Assembly: GCF_003206155.1 (NCBI RefSeq)
Contig: NZ_PZJV01000001.1
Span: forward strand, 415,290-471,004
From: Salinicola halophilus
GTDB lineage: Bacteria > Pseudomonadota > Gammaproteobacteria > Pseudomonadales > Halomonadaceae
Reading direction: 5' to 3'
DNA: 55,715 nucleotides
A model generated the notes under the pieces. The model did not search any database. It saw nothing but the letters and a program-made list of their open reading frames with translations, and was not told the origin of the DNA. Made by a program: the position numbers and the translations under genes. Position 1 is the first letter of the stretch. Each line of letters starts with the position of its first letter. This document shows, in pieces, positions 18,130 to 25,644 of this stretch.

Positions 18130-18246
18130 ATGCCCGCCAAGACACGGCTACTGTTACTCGCGCTGCTGATCGCTGCCGGCATGGCTCTGAGCGGCTGCTC
18201 ACCCATTCCCGATGCGCCGGGGCCGATCGGTATTCCCGGGATTTGA
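18130..18246 (+). CDS. 38-residue lipoprotein (short ORF)
   Basis: The ATG at 18130 follows TTTGGAGTCCACGTC, a good ribosome-binding site. The peptide has a basic start (MPAKTR), a hydrophobic core (LLLLALLIAAGMA) and a lipobox LSGC with cysteine at 23. Processing by signal peptidase II would leave a 16-residue lipopeptide, CSPIPDAPGPIGIPGI, rich in proline and glycine. Such tiny lipoproteins are easily missed by gene finders. No family is recognised. A second lipoprotein gene starts 29 bp downstream, so the two may be cotranscribed. Confidence 0.65.
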   Translation: MPAKTRLLLLALLIAAGMALSGCSPIPDAPGPIGIPGI

Positions 18247-18275
18247 TCGTCACCGCCCTGTTGATTGACTGACCG

Positions 18276-18593
18276 ATGATCTCACCCTCACATCGCCGCT
18301 CATCGATTATTCTGCTCGCCGCGCTCACCCTGAGCGGCTGTGTCTCCGCGACGCCGGAACTCTCGGCGACCAACTATCTGCGCGACAGCCAGAGCTGCGA
18401 GCGCCAGACGCATCAAATCGCCGGCGAAGAGGAGTTTCAGCTCTGCATGTCGCGACTGGGCTGGCCGAGCTCGAGCGGACAGGCGGCGCGAATCGAGCTC
18501 GAGGACAGTCAGCAGAACGGCGACCAGGATTTCCTCGACGATGCCATCAACGGGCTTCAGTTCGGGCTGCAGTGGCAGTTGAGCCCGGAGTGA
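18276..18593 (+). CDS. hypothetical lipoprotein, 105 residues
   Basis: The 105-residue protein has a signal sequence ending in the lipobox LTLSGC (cysteine 22). The mature domain carries two further cysteines (SCERQ near 41 and LCMSR near 57), spaced about 16 residues apart on predicted helices, and an acidic tail. The pattern SCERQTHQ...EFQLCMSRLGWP resembles small periplasmic helical-hairpin proteins with an internal disulfide, but I recognise no named family. It follows the 38-residue lipoprotein at 29 bp and probably shares its promoter. Confidence 0.7.
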   Translation: MISPSHRRSSIILLAALTLSGCVSATPELSATNYLRDSQSCERQTHQIAGEEEFQLCMSRLGWPSSSGQAARIELEDSQQNGDQDFLDDAINGLQFGLQWQLSPE

Positions 18594-18773
18594 GCCGCAC
18601 CGGCTCCGTCTTTGCCGCCGCAACGAGCCGTTGGGTCTCCGTGTCGTGGTGTGGGTGACGTGTCGAATGGGGCGCGACCGGGTATCCGTCGAAGGCGCGG
18701 GCACTGTACATTGTCGATGGCTTCACTAACCTTGTGGAGTCACGCCCGGCCATTCGTCACGAGGAGTTCCATC

Positions 18774-18989
18774 ATGGCAGAACCCTATATCGCAGTGAGA
18801 AAGACCCGAAAGCCGGGCAACGACGCCGAATCCTGTTTCGAGGTGTTCGACGGCGACACCGGCGGCAGTCTGGGCTACTTCGACGAAGAGAGCGACGCCC
18901 AACATCGTGCCGACAGCATGAACGGCATGATCGAGAAAGAGACTGGCAAGCGCCTCGACCGCCCGACGCAGAACGACGACGTCGAATGA
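18774..18989 (+). CDS. small acidic hypothetical protein, 71 residues
   Basis: The ATG at 18774 follows GAGGAGTTCCATC, which decides the start; upstream in-frame sequence is not coding-like. The 71-residue acidic cytosolic protein begins MAEPYIAVRKTRKPG. It contains a short beta-like segment (CFEVFDGDTGGSLGYFDEES) and a helical region, then a charged tail. No known domain is recognised. A GC-rich hairpin follows 33 bp after the stop. Confidence 0.65.
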   Translation: MAEPYIAVRKTRKPGNDAESCFEVFDGDTGGSLGYFDEESDAQHRADSMNGMIEKETGKRLDRPTQNDDVE

Positions 18990-19021
18990 TCTAGCGTTTC
19001 AAGTATCGTTTCATCTCGTTG

Positions 19022-19045
19022 AGCGGTCCCCTTCGAGGGGCCGCT
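19022..19045. terminator. hairpin between the 71-residue ORF and convergent nhaP2
   Basis: AGCGG-T-CCCC pairs with GGGG-CCGCT around a TTCGA loop, giving nine base pairs and one bulged T. The following TTCTCG is a poor U tract, so termination efficiency is uncertain. Confidence 0.5.
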
Positions 19046-19077
19046 TCTCGTCGGGCCGGGCAACCCCGCTTGGCCGG

Positions 19078-20787
19078 TCAGTGATAGAGCCGCAGACCGA
19101 CTCGCGTCACGCGGTTGCCTTCCATCTCGTTGACCACCCAGTGAAAGCCGTGCCAGTCGACGTCGTCACCCACCACCGGGTGGCCCCCGACACGCAGCGC
19201 GACGAATTCACCCAGCGTCATCTGCTGCTCACCCGGGCTCAGCGTCAGGCCGTAGGCATTGGCGACCTCCTGCATCAACGCCTCGCCATCGAGTGTGAAA
19301 GTCCCGAAAAAGGCTCGCTCCCGGCGCAGCTTCGACTCGCCGTTGAACAGGCGGTTGAGCGAGGGAAGGTCTCCGGTTCGCCCGATGAGACAGACCACGT
19401 CCTGCAGGCTGAGGCGCGTACTTCCCTTGGGGTGCAGCATGGCGTGCTGGCGGAAGATGGCCGAAATCAGAATGCCCGACGGTAGTCTGAGCAAGCGAAT
19501 CGGAACGTCATCGAGCGATTCGTTCTCGACCTTGTAGACGAACATCTCGTAGTCGTTCTCCGGCAGCACGCCGAGCTGCCCCCGCCGGTCCGGTGTCGTC
19601 GTCTCCGGCAGTGTCACACGCATCCACCGCGCCACGTACGCCAGCGTGGAACCCTGCAGTATCAGCGAGATCAGGACGACGAAGAACGCCACGTTGAAAT
19701 AAAGCGCAGAGTTTTCGACGCCGGTAATGACGGGAAAGATCGCCAGCACGATGGGTACAGCCCCGCGCAGCCCCACCCAGGAGATGAAGAAGAGCTCCCG
19801 CCACCGGAAATTGAAGAACGGCAGTAGCGAGGCCATCACCGCAATGGGGCGGGCGAAGACGATCAGTGCAATCCCGAGAATGGCGCTTGGCACCGCGTAA
19901 TCGATCATCTCCGAGGGTGTGACCAGCAGCCCCAGCACCAGGAAGAGACCGATCTGGCTCAGCCATGCCAGACCGTCGTGCACCGGAAGAATGTGATTGA
20001 GATGTCGACCGGGCTGGTTGCCGATCAGCAGGCCGGTCAGATAGATCGCAAGGAACCCGCTGCCCCCGGCGGCGCTGGTGGCGCCAAAGATGAAGAACCC
20101 CAGCGCGAGCGCGAGCAGCGAATAGAGTCCGGGCGCGAGATCGAGCCATCGCAGCATCTTCGCCGAGATCCAGCCCCCGCCGAGGCCGATGATCAGCCCC
20201 AGCCCGAACTGCAGCACGAAACGCATCAGCGTCTCCGTCAGTCCGCCCACCGCCCCGGTCAGCAGCTCGGCCAGGGTGATGGTCAGAAAGATCGCCATCG
20301 GATCGTTGGTCCCCGATTCGATCTCGAGCGTCGCGCCCACGCGTTCGTTGAGGTTGACGCCGTGACCCTTGAGCATCGAGAAGACCGCGGCGGCATCGGT
20401 GGAGCCGACGATCGCGCCGACCAGCAGCCCTTCGATCCAGGTCAGATCGAGCATCCACATCGCCAACAGTCCGAGTAGACCGCTGGTGATGAAGACGCCG
20501 AATGTCGCCAGCGACAGCGCCGGCTTGAGCCCGACACGAAAGGTTCGGAATCGGGTTCGTAATCCGCCGTCGAGCAGGATCATGGCCAGCGCGAGATGTC
20601 CGATCAAAAACGCCTGCGAGTAGTCGTCGAACTGCAGTCCGAGAATGCCCTCTTCGCCGGCGAGCATGCCGAGCGCCAGAAACAGCACGAGAAGCGGTAC
20701 GCCAATTCGCGATGAGACGCGACTGGCCAGGATGCTCAGGGCAATGAGCGCCCCGCACACGAGAAACAAACTGTTGATCGAATCCAC
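19078..20787 (-). CDS. nhaP2: potassium/proton antiporter, CPA1 NhaP2/CvrA type
   Basis: The 569-residue protein has a 12-13-helix Na+/H+ exchanger domain (about 1-385) containing the ion-binding GSTDAAAVF (about 128-136) and ESGTNDP (about 156-162) motifs. An RCK_C/TrkA-C regulatory domain (about 410-470) and a CorC_HlyC-like C-terminal domain (about 485-565) follow. This order is diagnostic of NhaP2/CvrA, which exports K+ in exchange for protons and helps control cytoplasmic K+ and pH at changing osmolarity. That fits a salt-tolerant host. It appears monocistronic; the next gene upstream on its strand starts 81 bp away. Confidence 0.93.
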   Translation of the reverse strand: MDSINSLFLVCGALIALSILASRVSSRIGVPLLVLFLALGMLAGEEGILGLQFDDYSQAFLIGHLALAMILLDGGLRTRFRTFRVGLKPALSLATFGVFITSGLLGLLAMWMLDLTWIEGLLVGAIVGSTDAAAVFSMLKGHGVNLNERVGATLEIESGTNDPMAIFLTITLAELLTGAVGGLTETLMRFVLQFGLGLIIGLGGGWISAKMLRWLDLAPGLYSLLALALGFFIFGATSAAGGSGFLAIYLTGLLIGNQPGRHLNHILPVHDGLAWLSQIGLFLVLGLLVTPSEMIDYAVPSAILGIALIVFARPIAVMASLLPFFNFRWRELFFISWVGLRGAVPIVLAIFPVITGVENSALYFNVAFFVVLISLILQGSTLAYVARWMRVTLPETTTPDRRGQLGVLPENDYEMFVYKVENESLDDVPIRLLRLPSGILISAIFRQHAMLHPKGSTRLSLQDVVCLIGRTGDLPSLNRLFNGESKLRRERAFFGTFTLDGEALMQEVANAYGLTLSPGEQQMTLGEFVALRVGGHPVVGDDVDWHGFHWVVNEMEGNRVTRVGLRLYH

Positions 20788-20868
20788 GAATCGCTCGTCG
20801 GCTGCCGGGTCGAAAATTCCAGTATGCCACGCCCGTCGATGCTTGCGCGGGGAAAAATCGTCGGAAAA

Positions 20869-21741
20869 CTAGATTCTTAGCCACGCCGGGTGGGTGTCGA
20901 TCCAGCTCTCCCCGGCCGGGCCGTGCAGCTCGAGCAGCTGCGCCAGCAGCCGCATCGCTTTCCGGTGTTCGTCCAAGTCGACCAGCCTGTCACTGCCATA
21001 GGCCGAAACGAATGCTTCGCGCTGCTCAACGCTTGCGATGAGTAGCTCGACCAGGCAGAGATCGAACTCCAGTGGTGCCCACACCAAGGCTTCCCAATCG
21101 CACCAGAAATGGTCGGTTGCAGTGAAGAGATACTGATCGGGTCGCTGATCCGGCAGCGACCAGACTGCGCGCTGCGGGGCCGGCCAGTCGACGCGAGACG
21201 CCGCATCGACGGCGCCCTTCGATTCGGCGAAGCGTCGAGCGCGAATCGGCCACGTGGTAAGGGCGTCCTCACCGCTCAACGGATGGCCCCAGCCCGGCAT
21301 GCTCTCGTGGTGCAGCATTCTGAGCTGAGCGCCCAGTCGCGCGGCGAATTCACATCCCATGCAAGCGGCTCGCCCCCGGCGCCACGGCTGGCTCCAGAGC
21401 GGTGCCGCGTCGAGATGCCCCAAAAATGTCATCGGGAGTGGCGCCATCGGCAGTCGCGGCGGCAGCATGCCGGCAACGTCGGTCAACGCATGTGGCGTGC
21501 GCCAGCGATCGAAGCCGAAGAGCATCGCCAGACCCGACCAGAACGGGTCATCAGCGGCATCGGTGCGGGCCAGCTTGAGCAGCTGTGGCGAGAGCGTGCC
21601 ATCGCGCCACAGCCAGTTGGCGCTGTCCGGCCAGCGCAAGGCGAGCGGCTCGACCGATCGGCCAATGAAGGTGCCCACGCGTGAGGTGAGCGACCCATCC
21701 GGCAGTAGGTTGGCGGGAGGATTGCAGTCGGTAGCAGTCAC
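20869..21741 (-). CDS. protein-kinase-fold phosphotransferase-like protein, degenerate active site
   Basis: The GTG at 21741 is six bases after AGGAG and sets the start, giving 290 residues. The C-terminal half looks like an aminoglycoside/choline kinase fold. LPDQRPDQYLF (196-206) lies where the family has HGDxxPxNxL, and FWCDWEALVWAPLEFDL (212-228) where it has the IDWEyaxxgdxxxDL metal loop. The first histidine-glycine of the catalytic loop is replaced by Leu-Pro and the Asn by Gln, so activity is uncertain. The gene diverges from a TPP-riboswitch-controlled thiamine operon. That makes a thiamine-kinase-like relative a reasonable guess only. Confidence 0.6.
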   Translation of the reverse strand: MTATDCNPPANLLPDGSLTSRVGTFIGRSVEPLALRWPDSANWLWRDGTLSPQLLKLARTDAADDPFWSGLAMLFGFDRWRTPHALTDVAGMLPPRLPMAPLPMTFLGHLDAAPLWSQPWRRGRAACMGCEFAARLGAQLRMLHHESMPGWGHPLSGEDALTTWPIRARRFAESKGAVDAASRVDWPAPQRAVWSLPDQRPDQYLFTATDHFWCDWEALVWAPLEFDLCLVELLIASVEQREAFVSAYGSDRLVDLDEHRKAMRLLAQLLELHGPAGESWIDTHPAWLRI

Positions 21742-21814
21742 TATCGTCTCCTGACTCGCATAGAGGGTTGTCCGACTCGGACACGCATCGATTGGCCCTC
21801 GGACCGCTTTCGAA

Positions 21815-21844
21815 TGGGCAAGACGACATCGGAGCGCGTACAAT
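21815..21844 (+). promoter_or_regulatory. promoter of the TPP riboswitch-thiZXY operon
   Basis: TGGGCA (21815-21820) and TACAAT (21839-21844) are 18 bp apart. They place the transcription start near 21851, exactly where the aptamer begins. The -10 matches five of six consensus bases. Confidence 0.5.
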
Positions 21845-21850
21845 TCGTTC

Positions 21851-21943
21851 ACTGCATAGGGGTGCCCGCCGAGTCGACGGGCTGAGAGTGCCAGGCACAA
21901 CCCTTGAACCTGAACCGGTTAGCACCGGCGGAGGAAATGCCAG
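21851..21943 (+). promoter_or_regulatory. TPP riboswitch (THI element)
   Basis: The thi-box signature elements appear in order: GGGGTGCCC (21859-21867), the P3 arm GCCGAGTCGACGGGC, the invariant CTGAGA (21882-21887), ACCC(TT)GAACCTGA (21900-21913), then ACCGGTTAGCACCGG and GCGGAGGAA (21928-21936). GCAT at 21854-21857 can pair with ATGC (21937-21940) as P1. Binding of thiamine pyrophosphate would repress the operon. It is followed within 50 bp by thiZ. Confidence 0.96.
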
Positions 21944-21957
21944 CGTCACCGTCGCAT

Positions 21958-21989
21958 GACTCCGCCCGTCCGTCACTCTGTCGGGAGTC
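21958..21989 (+). promoter_or_regulatory. thiZ Shine-Dalgarno and possible sequestering hairpin (riboswitch expression platform)
   Basis: The ribosome-binding site GGGAG (21983-21987), five bases before the thiZ ATG, can be locked in a stem by GACTCC (21958-21963) pairing with GGAGTC (21984-21989). No U tract follows, so translational rather than transcriptional control is the likelier reading. The alternative pairing with P1 would need RNA folding to establish. Confidence 0.5.
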
Positions 21990-21992
21990 GTC

Positions 21993-22805
21993 ATGCCCCC
22001 ACCTGCGATCGACATTCGCAGCGCGTCGCTCCACTACGGCGAGCGAGTCCTGTTTCGGGATCTCGACGCGCGCTTCCCCGCCGGCAGCTGGAGCTGTCTG
22101 CTCGGCCGAAGCGGCAGCGGCAAGAGTTCACTGCTGCGCATGATCGCCGGGCTCTCCCTGCCCGACAACCACCGGCTCGAGCGGATCACCGACGACGGCC
22201 TGCCACTCGGCCCGCGTCTGGCATGGATGGCGCAGCAGGATCTGCTGGTGCCGTGGCTGCGGGTTCGAGACAACGTGATGCTCGCGGCGCGCTGGAAACG
22301 GCGCGTGACAGCGGCGGATCGCGAGCGTGCACAGTCGCTGCTTGCCCGAGTCGGCCTCGCCCAGCAATCGCACGCGTGGCCGGCGACGCTCTCCGGCGGC
22401 CAGCGCCAGCGCGTGGCACTCGCCCGCACCCTCTTCCTCGACGCCAGCGTTGTCCTCATGGACGAACCCTTCTCGGCCGTGGATGCGATTACGCGGCTCG
22501 ATCTTCACGAGCTGGCAAGCGAGCTGCTCGCGGGGCGCACCGTCATCATGGTCACTCACGATCCGCAGGAAGCGCTGCGTCTCGCCGATCATCTGCTGAT
22601 TCTCAAGGGCGAGCCGGCGCGGCTGCATCCGCTCGCCCCACCCTCGGGCGTCCGTCCGAGGGCGCTCGATTGTGCCGATCTTCACCGTCATCAGGCAGCC
22701 CTCGTTACGGAACTCACGATGCCGGAATCGACGCCGATCGGCGCGAACGCGACGCGACTTGCCGGTGGCGCGCCCGCCGACGAAGGAAACCGACATGCAC
22801 GCTGA
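21993..22805 (+). CDS. thiZ: HMP/thiamine-precursor ABC transporter ATP-binding protein
   Basis: The 270-residue ATPase has Walker A GRSGSGKSS (about 38-46), the Q-loop region WMAQQDLLVPWL (about 73-84), signature LSGGQRQR (about 132-139), Walker B VVLMDEPF (about 152-159) and the switch histidine in VTHDPQEA. The WMxQxDxLxPW motif is typical of the taurine/nitrate/NMT1-type branch. Control by the TPP riboswitch and the following NMT1/THI5-like binding protein identify it as ThiZ, powering uptake of 4-amino-5-hydroxymethyl-2-methylpyrimidine or a formylated precursor. It overlaps thiX by 11 bp. Confidence 0.9.
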   Translation: MPPPAIDIRSASLHYGERVLFRDLDARFPAGSWSCLLGRSGSGKSSLLRMIAGLSLPDNHRLERITDDGLPLGPRLAWMAQQDLLVPWLRVRDNVMLAARWKRRVTAADRERAQSLLARVGLAQQSHAWPATLSGGQRQRVALARTLFLDASVVLMDEPFSAVDAITRLDLHELASELLAGRTVIMVTHDPQEALRLADHLLILKGEPARLHPLAPPSGVRPRALDCADLHRHQAALVTELTMPESTPIGANATRLAGGAPADEGNRHAR

Positions 22806-23583
22806 CGCAGGAATCTCCCGACGTTGGCGTTGGCCCTGGCGGCCTTTCGCTGCGCTTCTGGTGCTGCTGATGCTCTGGCAGGCCGTGATAATACTCACCG
22901 GTGTGCCGCGCTACATCCTGCCGGCGCCGCTGGCGGTAGGCCATGCGCTCCTCGACCAGCGCGAGCTGTTGATGCATCACGCCTGGGTCACCGCCATCGA
23001 GATCCTTGCCGGTTTCACCGGCGGCGTTGCGTTGGGCGGGCTCACGGCGCTGTCGCTGGCGCGGTTTCGGCCGCTTCGCCGCACACTGCTGCCGCTGCTG
23101 CTGGTGAGTCAGGCGATACCGCTGTTCGCGCTCGCGCCGATTCTGATGCTGTGGCTCGGCTACGGCATGCTGCCGAAAATTCTGATGGCGGTTCTCATCG
23201 TCTATTTTCCGGTTGCCTCCACCGGCTACGACGGACTGCGCCAGACGCCCCAAGGCTGGCTCGATCTCGCCGACACCTTCGGTCTCAATCGTCGCCGCCG
23301 ACTGCTCAAGGTACAGCTGCCCGCGGCGTTGCCGTCGTTCGCCTCCGGGGTGCGCATGGCGGCGACCGCCGCGCCTATCGGCGCCGTGATCGGTGAGTGG
23401 GTAGGATCGAGCCGCGGCCTCGGATTTCTCATGCTCAACGCCAATGCGCGATTGCAGGTGGACGTCATGTTCGCCGCGCTCATCGTGCTCGTGGCGTTCG
23501 CGCTGTTGCTCTATTTCGGCGTCGATGCTCTGCTGCGTCGCGCCATGCCTTGGCACCGTGACCGCATCGGTGCTGCCGAATGA
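22795..23583 (+). CDS. thiX: HMP/thiamine-precursor ABC transporter permease
   Basis: The start is the ATG at 22795 after GAAGGAAACCGAC, inside the end of thiZ, giving 262 residues. Six helices and the permease EAA-type loop (LADTFGLNRRRRLLKVQLPAALPSF, about 157-181) identify a NitT/TauT-like inner-membrane permease. With ThiZ and ThiY it forms the TPP-regulated pyrimidine uptake system. A longer upstream frame from 22672 overlaps thiZ heavily and is not plausible. Confidence 0.9.
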   Translation: MHADAGISRRWRWPWRPFAALLVLLMLWQAVIILTGVPRYILPAPLAVGHALLDQRELLMHHAWVTAIEILAGFTGGVALGGLTALSLARFRPLRRTLLPLLLVSQAIPLFALAPILMLWLGYGMLPKILMAVLIVYFPVASTGYDGLRQTPQGWLDLADTFGLNRRRRLLKVQLPAALPSFASGVRMAATAAPIGAVIGEWVGSSRGLGFLMLNANARLQVDVMFAALIVLVAFALLLYFGVDALLRRAMPWHRDRIGAAE

Positions 23584-23630
23584 CCCTGCCCCGAACGCCA
23601 ACGCCTCGAATCGCTCGACAAGGAGATATC

Positions 23631-24662
23631 ATGGACTCGACCGCCTTCACTCGCGTGCGCTCCCCTGGAATGGCCGGCGCCCTCTGCCGCTGGTTCACGC
23701 TTGCCCTCGCCTCGCTTTCGCTGGCGGTCACGCTGCCGGCAGCGGCTCAGGACGACGATATCGCCGCCCCGCAGATGATCGATCTCAGCGTGATGCTGGA
23801 CTGGTACGCCAACCCGGTACACGCGCCGCTAATCGTCGCCAAGCAGCGAGGCCTGTTCGCCAAACGGGGGCTCGAGGTCGACATTCAGGCACCGGCGGAC
23901 CCGAGCGTCCCGCCGAAGCTCGTCGCCGCCGGGCGGATCGACCTGGCGCTGAGCTATCAGCCGCAGCTGCATCTGCAGGTGGACCAGGGCCTGCCGGTAG
24001 TCCGGATCGGTACGCTCATCGCGACACCGCTCAACGCGGTGGTGGTGCGGGCGGACAGCGGCATCGAGCAGGTCGCCGATCTCGCTGGGCGCAAGATCGG
24101 TTACTCGGTGGGCGGCGTCGAGGAGGTCCTGCTGGCTTCGACCCTCGAAAACAGCGGCCTGAGCCTGGACGACGTCGAACTGGTCAACGTCAACTTCTCG
24201 CTGACGCCGGCGCTGATCAGTGGGCGTGTCGATGCGGTGACCGGTGCCTTTCGCAACTTCGAACTCGCCCAGATGCGCCAGGAAGGCGTGCCGGGCAAAG
24301 CGTTCTACATCGAGGAGGAAGGGGTGCCCACGTACGATGAGCTGATCTTCGTCGCCAATCGCGACACCCTGGACGAGCATCGCGACGCCTATCGCCGCTT
24401 CATGGACGCCATCGGTGAAGCGACCGCCTGGATCATCAATCATCCCGACGACGCGTGGCAGCGCTTCATCAGCTACGACGACTCGCTCGACACGCCGTTG
24501 AACGCCGAAGCCTGGGCGGCGACACTGCCTCGATTCGCCCTGCGCCCAGCGGCGCTGGATCACAAGCGCTATCGCGACTTCGAGGCCTTTCTACTCGAGC
24601 GCGGCGAAATCAAGGCACAAAGCCCGATTTCGCGGCTCGCGGTGGACCTCGACGCACCCTGA
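23631..24662 (+). CDS. thiY: HMP/thiamine-precursor ABC transporter substrate-binding protein (NMT1/THI5-like)
   Basis: AAGGAGATATC directly before the ATG at 23631 sets the start; a frame from 23580 is longer but less supported. The 343-residue protein has a signal peptide (about 1-38, ending LPAAAQ), then VMLDWYANPVHAPLIVAKQRGLFAKRGLEV (about 50-79). This is the NMT1/THI5-like opening shared with ThiY proteins that bind N-formyl-aminopyrimidine. The glycine-rich GRKIGYSVGGVEE (about 153-165) is the second binding loop. It delivers substrate to ThiXZ in the periplasm. The cho gene follows after only 24 bp. Confidence 0.92.
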   Translation: MDSTAFTRVRSPGMAGALCRWFTLALASLSLAVTLPAAAQDDDIAAPQMIDLSVMLDWYANPVHAPLIVAKQRGLFAKRGLEVDIQAPADPSVPPKLVAAGRIDLALSYQPQLHLQVDQGLPVVRIGTLIATPLNAVVVRADSGIEQVADLAGRKIGYSVGGVEEVLLASTLENSGLSLDDVELVNVNFSLTPALISGRVDAVTGAFRNFELAQMRQEGVPGKAFYIEEEGVPTYDELIFVANRDTLDEHRDAYRRFMDAIGEATAWIINHPDDAWQRFISYDDSLDTPLNAEAWAATLPRFALRPAALDHKRYRDFEAFLLERGEIKAQSPISRLAVDLDAP

Positions 24663-24686
24663 CGTGGGATCGACTAGCCTGAATCC

Positions 24687-25571
24687 ATGACTGCCAAGCT
24701 CAACCTGTACGACCCCCGCACGGATCCGACCCACACGCTACCCAGCGTCGGCATCGACGCCCTGACCGAGCTCCCCGCTCGGCCAGGGGTCTACGTGTTC
24801 TTCGGTCTCAACGACCTTGCGCTCTACGTGGGCAAGAGCATCGATATTCGACAGCGAGTCAAAACCCACGTCCGGGATCCGGCCGCCAATCGCCATCGCC
24901 AGATGGTGGCGCAGACCGAGCGCATTGCCTGGATGCGCACCAGTGGCGATCTCGGCGCGCAGCTGCTGGAAGCGGATCTAATCAAACGCTGGGTGCCGCT
25001 GTACAACCGTCAGCTGCGCAAGCGTATACGCATGGTGAGCTGGAACTGGCCGGAGGGAGAGACGCGCCCTCACCTGACCGACGGCCAGTGGGTCGTCACC
25101 GCCCGCTCGCGCTTCTTCGGTCTGTTTCGCAATCGTCGCGATGCGCAGATGACGCTTCGCGACATCGCCACCGAAGAGGGACTCTGTCCCCGGGTCCTGG
25201 GGCTGGAAGCCGGCAAGGGGCGTTGTTTCGGCTATCAGATCGGGCGCTGTCGGGGCGCCTGCTGCGGGGCCGAGTCACTCGACGTGCACACCGTACGCGC
25301 GCGGGGGGCGATGGAGCGATTGCGTATCGAGAACTGGCCGTGGCCGGGTCGGGTCGCTTTTCGCGAGGATGGCACGGCCAGCGAGGCGAGCTTCCACATC
25401 GTCGACCACTGGCACTATCAGGGTAGCGTCGCCCACCTGGAGCAGCTCGAGACGCTGCCCGATTCCCGCGGATTCGACATCGACACCTACCGCATTCTCA
25501 ACCGTTTTCTGGGGCGTGCCAGCGCCGGTATCGAGGTGATCCCGGTCGATGGCGATGCCGACTGGGTCTAG
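24687..25571 (+). CDS. cho: excinuclease Cho (UvrC N-terminal homologue)
   Basis: The 294-residue protein has a GIY-YIG nuclease domain: GVY at 34-36, YVGKS at 47-51, R55, and the metal-binding glutamate E95 in LLEADLIK. A cysteine-rich segment (LCPRVLGLEAGKGRCFGYQIGRCRGACCG, about 172-200) matches the UvrC/Cho cysteine region. Cho makes the 3' incision in UvrAB-dependent nucleotide excision repair at bulky lesions UvrC handles badly. Length is as in E. coli (295). The 24-bp spacing from thiY and lack of a terminator suggest read-through from the thi operon, though a weak separate promoter is possible. Confidence 0.92.
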   Translation: MTAKLNLYDPRTDPTHTLPSVGIDALTELPARPGVYVFFGLNDLALYVGKSIDIRQRVKTHVRDPAANRHRQMVAQTERIAWMRTSGDLGAQLLEADLIKRWVPLYNRQLRKRIRMVSWNWPEGETRPHLTDGQWVVTARSRFFGLFRNRRDAQMTLRDIATEEGLCPRVLGLEAGKGRCFGYQIGRCRGACCGAESLDVHTVRARGAMERLRIENWPWPGRVAFREDGTASEASFHIVDHWHYQGSVAHLEQLETLPDSRGFDIDTYRILNRFLGRASAGIEVIPVDGDADWV

Positions 25572-25576
25572 TCATT

Positions 25577-25596
25577 CGCGCCGGCGGACCGGCGCG
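25577..25596. terminator. GC-rich hairpin between convergent cho and ybfF
   Basis: CGCGCCGG and CCGGCGCG form a perfect 8-bp stem around CGGA, six bases after the cho stop. There is no U tract on either strand, so it may be a weak or factor-assisted terminator or a 3'-end stabiliser. Confidence 0.4.
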
Positions 25597-25644
25597 ACCC
25601 TTGCGTCGCATCAAGCGCTGAGGTACTTCAAGCTTTGTGGCGTT

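Noticed and set aside
19508-20884. 458-residue open frame overlapping nhaP2 on the same strand
   Set aside because: Different frame of the antiporter gene, Arg/Gly/Ala-rich, no domain; nhaP2 itself is unambiguous.
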